The notes beneath the pieces were generated by a model. The model worked only from the letters and a program-made list of their open reading frames with translations. It made no database searches and was not told where the DNA came from. Both the position numbers and the translations under genes were made by a program. A stretch of 64,000 nt of DNA from Ciona savignyi (Eukaryota; Chordata; Ascidiacea; Phlebobranchia; Cionidae), in the NCBI GenBank assembly GCA_000149265.1, contig CH003444.1:120095-184094 (forward strand), written 5' to 3'. Positions 24,476-34,377 of the stretch are shown piece by piece. The number at the start of each line of letters is the position of its first letter. The first letter of the stretch is position 1.

Positions 24476-24636
24476 TGGCGCATACGTGTGTATTGTGCAC
24501 TGTGACCATGCACTGTATATGTAAAGAATTAAACGGAGAATATGCGTGAAAATAATTCAACTGTCACGATACAATCAAAGCATCAACACAAAGCAATATC
24601 TACATCTGTGTAATCGACGCCATCTTCTTTCCACAG

Positions 24637-24991
24637 ATACGATAATGGGAAGATAATTGTGAAACTGCGCGAAAAGACCGTCCTTGACACAACAACAAGT
24701 GCGGCACAATTGCGGCAGACCAAAGTTACAACCCCCACGACAACAAATCAACCCACGACAACCCAGCATATTGTGGAAACCAAACACACTCAGCCCCCGG
24801 AAAAGGATGGCAACAAAAATAATCTGGACTTTAATGAAAAGAGCAAACTGTTAATTAGAAATTCTTTGCAAACGGCTCTCCAGCTTAAGGAATTATTCCG
24901 CCATCAAACAGAAATGTTAATAAAACGACCGAACGACACGAAATCTATCTTGGATCATTTTAAAAGACTTTTTGAACCGTTGGAAAAGTAA
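24637..24991 (+). pseudogene. extra copy of FUT8 exon 2
   Basis: This is a second copy of the FUT8 stem exon, downstream of the last FUT8 exon. It keeps the acceptor (TTTCCACAG), the open frame and the AAAA|GTAAGG donor. It differs from exon 2 at about ten residues; for example PTTTNQPTT replaces PTTTTQPTT. Relative to exon 2 it lacks one base just after the acceptor. No matching FUT8 exons flank it, so it is most likely a non-functional relic, but it has no stop and no frameshift. Confidence 0.75.
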
Positions 24992-25299
24992 GGAAATAAT
25001 GCTTATTACGGCTTGAATCCGAAGGGATTACTTTTTGATTTTACTCTGTTTATTTTATTTTTGTGTCATGTCCGACAGACATCGCCTTGTTTCCATAGAG
25101 TTGAACATTTAGGAAATGAAATCATTTTTTAATTGTTTTTATTATTTTTTGTCTTTACCAACGTAAATACTTCATTCCCAAAACATACAGTTTGGATTGG
25201 TAACTCGGGAACCCATTGTTCTGCTTGCAGAAACATATAGTTTACGGTGATAATTGGTTTTATAAATAGTGGTGGCTAACACGAACTATCTAGTTTAAA

Positions 25300-26560
25300 A
25301 TGCGTTTATTGTGACTAGAAAGGGTTTGAAATTGTTCTTGGTGAAAATACATAACATTGCAGCACGAGGACAAACGAAAATAGCTGATGTCGTGAATCAA
25401 AGAGAGACCGAGTGTTCGAGAAATCAAGAGTTGGCGAATGCTTTTAGAGTCTTTGATAAGATATAGGCTGCCCATGAGGAATTTCTTACACGAATTAATA
25501 TTTGAAGTTGTCGAAGCTATAAGTCTGACTGCATTTTAGCTTATGGGTTTTCGTTTCGAATAGCTGGTCTCTTGTGTTTTCCGCCAATGCACTTGACGTT
25601 CATTGTCTGAACGCAATGGACTAATATAATTTACCAAGTTAAATATAAATATTTTTATAAGTTCGTTTTAAACCTTATATGATTTACCAAAATTAAATAA
25701 AAGTCATATTCATACAAAACAAACTACAAGAGCTTGGGTAACCAGACGATGGGCGCGAGATGATCTGACGATTGCCAGTGTGTGAACGGCGTTTACGTTA
25801 TTAACAAAATAAAAATTACGATGCCAAATAAACTGTTAATTAAACATAGGTTGTTTACTGACCGAGCAACGATATTCGATTAATGTCATACTCATCTATG
25901 TTCTTCTGTGGGCAGGACGGAAGCGGCCACATTGAATGGGAGGAGCTGAAGTATGTGATGCAGGGAACTGGAGAACCGCTCACGGATGAGGAGGTCTCAG
26001 CCATGATGAAGGAAGCTGACAAGGATGGGGATGGAAGAATCGATTACCAAGGTTGGTTTCTTAGGGCGGAATCTAGGTTTAGCAAGGCATGTATTGCGCA
26101 CACAATGCCAATAAGAATATGCAGTTTATATTTAAACGTTCGAAATCTGGTAATTTTTTGCTTAATAAAGTATTACAGTGGGTGTGACTGATTAAGATTG
26201 AATTATGCCTTGACCTCTAAAGACCCACGGCAGTATTACTGTTGCGGTGGTAAAATTCAGTACTAAAACATTAAATTGGTACAGAACAAAACCATGAGAT
26301 TACGTCGCTTTAATTTTTAAGCACAACCAGGAACTTTCTACCAGTTTCGAATCCACGACCTTTCGATTTATGGTTCGGCTGAACTTTTAAAACATGTCTT
26401 AGCATTTAGTCTGTCGAGCCTTAAAGATATTTTTACCAGGTTTCGAACCGTACATAGGTTCGTTACCAAGACCGTTTTTGTATAGAGTTGGTATATGTAT
26501 CTAATTTGACACATATTTTTAGAATTCGTCGCCATGATGCAAGGAGACTGCATATCATTT
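25300..26560 (+). pseudogene. partial copy of the CALML6-like gene, exons 2-4
   Basis: It corresponds to 5080-6370. Exon 1 is absent. The exon 2 counterpart (about 25356-25466) keeps its acceptor but is heavily diverged, and its donor is GATAAG|AT rather than GT. The exon 3 counterpart (25916-26051) differs at only two of 136 bases (one Tyr to His in loop 3) and keeps both splice sites. The exon 4 counterpart (26523 on) has lost the original stop and runs on. It cannot encode the complete protein, so it is annotated as a pseudogene. Confidence 0.75.
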
Positions 26561-28207
26561 AAATGTACTCTTCAGTACCCTAACATTGTTATGCACTATT
26601 TTGTATATAGCCATTTGTAGCTCATTAAAACCTATTCTTTATTCGTGTGTATCTAACCCAGCGGTTCACAAACTTTTAAAAAAAAATTACGCAACGGTCC
26701 CCTAGCAATTTTTTTAATGACTCACGATCCCCTCGAAAAATAAACACACAAATAAACACAAAACAACACGTTGTTTTTAATGGAATCAATGTGATGGGTG
26801 CACTTGCTTCTTTTCTATCAGTTCGGCTAAGTTTTGGTTCAGTTGTGGACAACGCAACCCTCATGTCGTGAATTGCATCCAGTCAGTTTCTAGCTTTAGG
26901 CTTGATTGCAAGTAGGGCTGAAAATGCAGATTAACACTCATATGTTGTTGGGAATGGGATTAGTACTTTCAATGCCATCCTCGAAATGTCAGGGTAGCTT
27001 TGTGCCATTTCAATCCAAAAGTCACTGCAAGACTTTTCACTAAATAAGCGTCTCGCATTTCCATCATTCACCAAATCAATAAACTGTTCATGAAGTAAGT
27101 TATCTTGTGAAGGCAGATCTCCAGCGCTCGTTCCAAAAGGGTTGCTTACAAATCTACTATGCTTTTCAAAATCTTCCAAGTCAGGGAAATAGTGCAGAAT
27201 TTCTTCACGAAGAATGAAAATGTGGCATGTCATGACCTCGAGAATACCTTCGTTGACGTCAAGTTCATTTTCATCAAGAAATGCATTGAGATGTGGAAAT
27301 GGAGCAAAGTTTTTGTTTTGCAATTTGGAATGCCACAGGATCAGCTTCATGTTAAATGCCGACAACTTTTCGTGACAATGAATCAAATTAGTCTCCTTTT
27401 CTTGTAGCGTCAGATTGACAAAATTAAAGGGGAACTGAAGTCAATTTTAAGAATATCTTAATAAATGGAAAAAACTACGCTGATTTCAAAAATCAAATCA
27501 GTTTCTTCCAATATTTTTTTGTTAAAGAGTTATGAGCAAAAATGCATTTCATTTTATGTTAGGGGATTTCCCGTATTACGTCATTGACGTTGTTGAGATT
27601 TCGTGCCTATATGAATTGTATACAATCATGTGCCAGTTTAGAGGTGAATTAGTAACAGAAGCGCCTGCAGGAGCGTTGTATTTTCGTTTTTTTTATGGAG
27701 ACTTAGCATAACACTTGTCATATAGCCTTACTGGACCAATGTACATGGTGACAGCTTACTTTGAAGACAGAACAAGAAAACTATAACAGAATGCATTAAA
27801 CTGTAACTGCCAGCAATTTATATAAATAAACCAGCCATCAATCAAAGATTAGACTATGCGGTGGGAAAAGCCTATTTCTTTCATGGTTTACATTGGCTGT
27901 TTGTATAATGTTTTGCTGTTGCGTATGTGGTGCATTTAATGTCTGCTGTTATTGAAACTGAGCATTAGCCTACTGGTTGAGAATACCACTTATTGCATAA
28001 ACCAGTTAATCCACAGTTGAGTAGCCAATGTGTAGTATGACAATAAGTACCCAGCAAGCACTCAGATAAGTAAGTGAAGAATATATATAATAGATCTGTA
28101 CTTAACTACCCAAATAAGTTAATAAGAATATACCACTTTTCCAATTTAGTTCTTTTTATTAGATATTGTAAAATGCCTAAAGTTAAGCCACTGAGAAGGA
28201 AGGAAGA

Positions 28208-28576
28208 GTGATTGGAGCATATTGTTTTGCTCCGGGATGTACAAATTCCTATTACAGCACACGAAATTCCAATCCACCTGTGCTCTTCCATCGATTTCCT
28301 CACAACGACAAAAAACAGATGAAGCAATGGATACAACAATGCAAGCGTTCTAAACTACCTGGAAAAAGAACCACAGTGTGTAGTGCACATATTTGTGACA
28401 AGGATTATCATAGTAAAATTGTATTTGACTCCAATGGAGTGGCCAAGATGATGAAAACAAACCACTTGCTGAAAAATACAGTTCCAACAGTTTTTAATTT
28501 TTCTGATTATGATTTTAAACATAGTGATCAACCCAGTACATCAAGTGCAACTTCAAGAACTTCTTTATCCAAGTAG
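28208..28576 (+). CDS. THAP-domain ORF in the TTAA element
   Basis: The frame encodes a THAP zinc finger (C2CH): CFAPGC, then FHRFPHNDKKQMKQW, then CSAHICDKDY and a VP motif after LLKNT. THAP domains bind DNA in P-element and Kolobok-type transposases. The frame is open from near 28208, but no ATG lies in frame just upstream (a GTG is at 28208). The true start may lie in an upstream exon or be lost. After the THAP domain there is only a short Ser/Thr tail to a stop at 28574-28576, so this is a fragment or a DNA-binding-only product. Confidence 0.7.
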   Translation: MIGAYCFAPGCTNSYYSTRNSNPPVLFHRFPHNDKKQMKQWIQQCKRSKLPGKRTTVCSAHICDKDYHSKIVFDSNGVAKMMKTNHLLKNTVPTVFNFSDYDFKHSDQPSTSSATSRTSLSK

Positions 28577-28887
28577 ATAATTGAAAAATAAGGGCTTTTA
28601 GTAGTGCAAGTCCAGTGTGGTGTTATTTTGTGTACAAATGCATGTACATTCATGCAGCATAAACATTCTTGCGGTGTGTCCATAAGAAAACAGTTTTTGC
28701 AACTGCACCAAGTCATGTCAATAGGAAATGTTTCTAAATAAACATTTTCTTCTATAGGGCTTGCATTTTCAAAGATACTTTCAGACGTTTTCCTTGGTTT
28801 AAACGCATATGACTGAATTTGTGTTATTTTATTGTGTACAATAAAATTTCTTTCATCCATGCCAGAATGCTGAAAACTGTCATCCAT
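28528..28887 (-). CDS. P2X7-type cysteine-rich domain ORF in the TTAA element
   Basis: The 119-residue frame has a real ATG at 28887 and a TGA stop. Its C-terminal half reads WCSCKNCFLMDTPQECLCC, then CTTKSPYFSIIYLDKEVLEVAL. This is the pattern of the zinc-binding intracellular domain of P2X7 receptors, which also occurs alone in many invertebrate genes. The 3' end overlaps the 3' end of the THAP frame by 49 bases on the opposite strand. The family assignment is from motif memory. Its role in the element is unknown. Confidence 0.55.
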   Translation of the reverse strand: MDDSFQHSGMDERNFIVHNKITQIQSYAFKPRKTSESIFENASPIEENVYLETFPIDMTWCSCKNCFLMDTPQECLCCMNVHAFVHKITPHWTCTTKSPYFSIIYLDKEVLEVALDVLG

Positions 28888-31273
28888 TTTAGTGTTACAA
28901 CATTAACTTAAATTTACTCTAGAAATGAAGAAAACAAAAGAAATTAGTTACAACTTCTATGCATATGTATACCAAATCCCTCACACTTCTCAGTTTGTAG
29001 CCTAGGGGTTGATAATAACATTGCTAGTCTATATTGCAGATTATAGCTATATATTGAAAAGCAACAATCATGAAAGAAATAGGCTGTTCCCACCGCATAG
29101 TCTGATATTTGATTGATGGCTGGTTTATTTCTATAAATTGCTGGCAGTTACAGTTTACTGCCTCCTGTTCTAGTTTTCTTGTTCTGTCTTCACTTCTATG
29201 ATTTATGATATAAATTGCTAAGACTTATTATTCTAAAGTCATTTAAATACGAGACCTGTATGCCTCAGCATTCAGCTTAGGTCCAGGATCGTGCAGGCCT
29301 GAATGAGCGCGCTTTAGGTAAGCTGTCACGCGCGTACATTGGTTCAGTTAGGCTATATGACAAGTGTTATGCTAAGTCTCCATAAAAAAACAAAAATACA
29401 ACGCTCCTGCAGGCGCTTCTGTTACTAATTCACCTCTAAACTGGCACATGATTGTGTACAATGCATATAGGCACGAAATCTCAACAACGTCAATGACGTA
29501 ATACGGGAAATCCCCTAACATAAAATGAAATGCATTTTTGCTCATAACTCTTCAACAAAAAAATATTGGAAGAAACTGATTTGATTTTTGAAATCAGCGT
29601 AGTTTTTTCCATTTATTAAGATATTCTTAAAATTGACTTCAGTTCCCCTTTAACAGATTCAAAAATGTCCACCAAAAATGACAAACACACCAAAAAAACA
29701 ATTATCAGAAATTTCTGGTGCAATTCTGGTTTCGGCCCTTGCAAAAACTTTTTCATTTCTTCCCTTAAAATGAAAGCTCGTTTGAGCACTTTACCCTTCG
29801 ACAGCCATCTCACATGAGAGTGCAACAAGACAGTTACAAATTCGGAATCATTTTCCATGCATAATTCTGCAAACAGACGGGAATTGAGTGCATTTGCTTT
29901 GATGAAGTTTACTGCTTTAACCACATAGTCAAGGACATTTTTCAGCTGATCAGGTAAAGTTTTTGCCATGAGTGCTTGGCGATGTATATAGTGCAATGCG
30001 TACCTACTACATCAGGAGATTTTTGTTTAACCAAAGTCTGAAAACCGGAACGGCAGCCAAGCATAGCTGGAGCACCGTCTGTGCAAACACCGATAACATG
30101 TTTCCATTTCAGGTTGTTCTCGTCGAAAAACTTGTTCACGAAAATGAAAATATCTTTAGCAGTTGTTCTTGTGGTGAAGGGGGGCTGCAGAACAAAAAGT
30201 CATCCTCCAAATGCCTTTCGTGTATGTAGCGCACATAAACACATAGTTCAGCTAAATTTGCAACATCCGTTATTTCATCAAGCTGGATTGCAAAGAAACC
30301 AAACATTGACTTCTGTATCTTTGACACCACACGCGACAAAATGTTTTCTGATAGCTCTAATATTCTCCTTCTCACAGTGTCGTTTGACAGAGACACTTGT
30401 TTCAGCTTTTGAACTTTAGTTTCTCCTAAAAGGTTTGATACAATAATTTGGCAACAAGGCAAGATCAATTGTTCTCCAATGGTGTGCGGTTTCTTGGCGA
30501 TAGCTATTTTTCTTGCAACTTCGTAGGAGGCCGTTAACCCTGCAATATTTTCCTTCCATTGATCACCGGTGTTATCAAGTCTTGACCTTACTAAACTTTC
30601 AGCCTTCCGTTTAAAAAAATCTGCATCTTTGTTTTGAAAATCTGGATGATGTGTTACCAAATGTCTTTTCAGCTTGCTAGGTTTTAGAGAAGAACTTGCT
30701 AAAACTGTGTTACACAGAACGCACTGCGGCTTTTCTTCTCCCCCAGAATTAATCACTGTGAAACCAAATTGAACAAAGAAATCATTGTATCTCAATTTTT
30801 TTCGAGGCTGAGCCATTTTCACTTTTTGTACTGAAATTTAATTTAAACGTTTAGCAACGTTAAAATTCTAATACAAAACATATTAAGCCGGATGCATGGC
30901 TTAAGGAAAAACTAAAAGTCCTGACCTTAGCATTGTTTTTAATGTTTACTCCTACTATAATAGCAGTTGTTCTATTTCCTTCTCTAGTAGGAGTTCTACA
31001 ATCTTAGATAGGCTTGTTGGTACTTTTGAACTGCACTAATGTGACATCAAATAGCTTCTTGTGATGTCATAAATGCATATGTAGCCTGTAAGCTTTCATG
31101 ACAAATTGTGTTTGTTAAATTAATTGGAAGAAAAGAAAACTTAATTTTACACATTTTTTTTCTTTAAGAAGCGTCGTTTTAATTTTTTTTGGAAAGTGCT
31201 TCGCGGTGCCAGAAAATTGTCTTGCGGACCCAAAAAGACCGCGGACCCCAGTTTGAGAACCGCTGATCTAACC

Positions 31274-34200
31274 GCTTCATTGGAATTAATGCCAGTTCCC
31301 ACTAAAAAAATCAAGTCACACAGAAAAAAACTTGTTTCAAAGTGTGACCTTACATTTTCCTGTATTAAAAGTGTTGGTTTTTTAAAATAAAAGTAATAAA
31401 AGTTTTTTTGCTCTATTGTAAACAAAATAGTTCGGCAATATAAGATTTGTGTTTGTAAAACGAGGAGTGTCGGTGTGGCCCAAAATAAACTCGGAAATTG
31501 CGCGGTTGAATTAGGTTTTAAGCGATTGTTGCGTCACAAGTCAATGTTGTGACATTGTGCGTCACATGCTAACCACCAGACACGACACACGACTACTTTA
31601 GATATTAAGAAAAGTCTCATCTCCTCTACAGCAGCGTAAAAAGTTGCAGCAGAAAAAGTACTTTTATTAGCGCTATATATATATATATATATATAGGCAA
31701 CTTTTGGGGCCATTTCGTTTTACAGCAGTAGGTGGATTACGTAAAATATTGAAGCTTAAAATACAATTTCAAACGAGCTGTGTAGGTACCTCCCGCTGTT
31801 ATCGATATCGTAGTTTGTCTTAAAGCTATTTTGATTTAAAACTCGTCACAACCGGTTTGTGATTCGATTTCCGGCGTACGATTCACCAGACAATGCGCAT
31901 CAAAATCGTTGCTACATTTGTATACAACATTACCAGATATTCCTGCGTAAAGTATCCAGTTAGATTCATAGGCTACATAACCTAGCCGGATATGTTCGTA
32001 TACAACTTACCATGGGGTGTAGCTGCTAGTAGCAACGAAGGCGCACCCGATCGAGCAATCCCATTGAATGCAGATGTAGCATGGCGGGTAAATAGGTATT
32101 AATAGTTCGTGCGGAATGTTATGGTGCGAGATGCGATCCATTCAGTCTCATCAGCGTTTTGTTAGTTCTACGACAAGGTTCTAGCTAACCAGTTACTCCA
32201 GATTAAGCAGGTCATTCGCACTTGGACTATATTCAAAATTCGAAACTTTTTTCCCGTCGTGAAGAAACTTAAAATACTAGTGGTGGAATATCCTACTTTA
32301 TACTTTATTAGTCTTTTTTTTGTGTATTTTTTTACAGATTAGAACCTTTTTGGGAAATGTTGTGTAGTCCTTACATATTACAAAGGTAGGTTTGTTTGTG
32401 TGGACAACTTGCCAAAATATATTCACAACAATGACTCACAAAAATAGATCTAATTATACGTAACTTGGTTTAGTTAGTTCGGTTTTTGTTTCCACGATGA
32501 AAACACGTATTAGCCTCATCTATGAATTCTATGAATATTGCATCTTAAAGAAGACGGCAAAGCGACAGCCGTTAAAACACTTGTATAATCAATCAATTAT
32601 TTATTGTGGGCCTGTGTGGTATGCCATAATCACCTTAATAGCTGTAACATGATATTTTTTTTAATTAGGCAAAAATAAAACACTTTGGAGGTTATTTAGT
32701 ACATATATAATTAGGGTAGGCCTATTATTTGTTTCGATTTTTTGGTAAACGCAGCACCACGCTATCAATGGTTTATCTCGTATGTCATGCACTATTTTGT
32801 CAAGACTCCGTCTCGCTAAAGATATTAGGTCGAAGTTAATATTATGATTTCTATTATTAGTTTTTCGCGGGTTGGATCTAATTTGTTATGGCCGGCAAGT
32901 AAATACAATTTCGTATAGAACTCTCCGGAGCAGTTGATAAGATGCCAAGATAGCGAACAGAGATTTAATTGCAGCACGGTGTATATCCGGTGAAGTCAAG
33001 TTTTAAAATTGTTGAGGCGCAAACGGCCTGCGCTTAATAAACGACGACGTACGTTAAATAAGCGATTTTAGTTATTATAGTGCGCAAATAGTTATATTCA
33101 GTTGTTTTCAGGCTTTATTTATTGGCTTTTAAGCACAATTATGTTATTCACGTATGTATATAGAAATGTTTAAACGCAGGGGGGGGCGTTATCACTATGT
33201 CAACCACCAGAATACCATGTTAGTGTAATAGAGCTAATATACAGTGTTGAATGAAGCGGATACATTTCTTTAGGTTTAGGTTTCAAACCTATTCAATCAC
33301 TGGGTTTAAACTTTCCCAAAAGAATCAAGAACACAACAAATTATTTACCGACTGGTTTCGATTTCACGACCTCTGGACTAAAGGTTCCGACTAGCTAGCA
33401 CCTAGCAACAAGTCCGTAAAAGCCTTTGTTAGTAATGCACGCTCGTGTTTTTTTAGTGAACAATGAACAATATTTCTTGTAGTTAGAGGACCGGTTGAGA
33501 AAGGTAAAGGGACATTTTTTGAAATATTAATTATTATAGTGTTATTAATTTTTTTAAATGGATAGTCACACTAATAAGTATTTAAGTAGTAATATGTCCC
33601 AACCGTCTCCATATAGTTGTGCAATTTCGGACAATGTGACGTCACGAATTAGAGTACAAAGTTTTATTTATTAGGAAAACAAAACGTTCCATAACTTAAT
33701 TTCATTAATTAAAGAAATATGTTTCCCTTATATCCATTGACATCGACAGGAAATGTCTCAAAGCCCGGCCAGACAAGTAGTCCGAAATTTTTATCAATTT
33801 GTTTAACACTAAGCGTTGTAAGCCTGGTGGTAGCCGACCGGTCTAACCATCCAAAAGAAGTAAGGATATTAATAAGCTGTCGCACATTACCCGTCATGAC
33901 GTTGTTAAACAATCATTTTTTTTCTAATTGAAATCGTTACGCCGTTTTTACAAGGTTTTTATGTAAATAAGATTTGTATGTTTAAAACTATGTATTAATA
34001 GTTAATAGCAAGCTTTAAGATCAGCGCTAGCGCTTATAAAGTAGCCTGTATCAGTCTCGATATTCATACCAAAAAGTATTCCAGACTTTTTACCATAGTA
34101 AATGTTATATTGTTTCGTTCCTGTTCATTTACATTCAATACTAAAACGTGGTCAAGTGTTCATAATTTGCCATAGTAACTTACGTCAGATGTGAGGGCAA

Positions 34201-34377
34201 AGTGCTTGTGCGACTTACCGACTTGGCACAACTTTTCACTTCGTCCTGTTAGATCCAAATAAGCTCTGACTAAGGTTTCTTCCGAACCACCCTAAAATAT
34301 AAAAGACTTTTTGTTTCAGTAACGAAACGTGTCTTTATATAAATATCCTTGTTTATGATTGAGAGCAGAATGTAGGT
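31274..34377. other. end of the duplicated block, then intergenic DNA
   Basis: Positions 31274-31925 continue the copy of 6455-7330 (flank of the CALML6-like gene). From 31926 to 34377 I see no coding exon or clear mobile element. A TA run lies at 31673-31695 and a G-run at 33180-33186. The open frames at 33709-33931 show no known domain. Confidence 0.5.

Larger units (their letters stand above)
20362..25290 (+). repeat. duplicated copy of the FUT8 exon 1 upstream / exon 2 region
   Basis: Positions 20362-20490 match 14415-14535; 22746-22924 match about 14985-15150; 24480-25290 match about 15160-15985. The copy is therefore a diverged duplicate of FUT8 5' sequence, split by two inserted ATGGGTCCCA elements. 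Exon 1 itself is missing from the copy. Confidence 0.7.
27428..29649. mobile_element. Kolobok-like element (TTAA, long inverted repeats) with THAP and P2X7-type ORFs
   Basis: TTAA flanks both sides (27424-27427 and 29650-29653). Ends are AGGGGAACTGAAGTCAATTT in inverted orientation. The inverted repeat runs about 460 bases inward on the left (27428-27890) and about 570 on the right (29075-29649), the right arm carrying an extra ~100 bases. TTAA targets combined with a THAP DNA-binding domain point to the Kolobok superfamily; piggyBac shares the TTAA but not THAP. Two open frames lie inside, in convergent orientation. No complete transposase is present, so it is probably a defective or non-autonomous copy. 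Confidence 0.75.
26931..30822 (-). pseudogene. broken hAT (ZBED5/FAM200-like) transposase
   Basis: The pieces are 30136-30822, 29942-30139, about 29650-29996 and 26931-27423 on the minus strand. The first carries a BED-type zinc finger (C34, C37, H54, H59) and the start of the catalytic domain (QLDEITDVANLAELC). The second has GVCTDGAPAMLG with the next catalytic Asp. The last has the hAT C-terminal pattern FW..MAQSYPDISRMALKVL. Defects are a frameshift near 30137, a small insertion-type frameshift near 29990, and the nested element, which splits the frame after FESV. Across the nested element's TTAA the two halves are in the same frame. The protein is inactive as it stands. Confidence 0.85.
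26651..31273. mobile_element. hAT element with 8-bp target duplication, carrying a nested element
   Basis: The target duplication ATCTAACC lies at 26651-26658 and 31266-31273. Terminal inverted repeats are CAGCGGTTCACAAACTTTT on the left and, read inward from the right, CAGCGGTTCTCAAACTGGGG, typical of hAT elements. The uninterrupted site survives in the source of the duplication (about 6450-6475, TTAACTTAACCGCTTCTTTGG), so the insertion came after the duplication. The element holds a broken transposase and a nested TTAA-flanked element at 27428-29649. Confidence 0.9.

Noticed and set aside
27428..29649. Assignment of the nested element to piggyBac
   Set aside because: TTAA flanks fit, but the THAP domain and long inverted repeats point to Kolobok.
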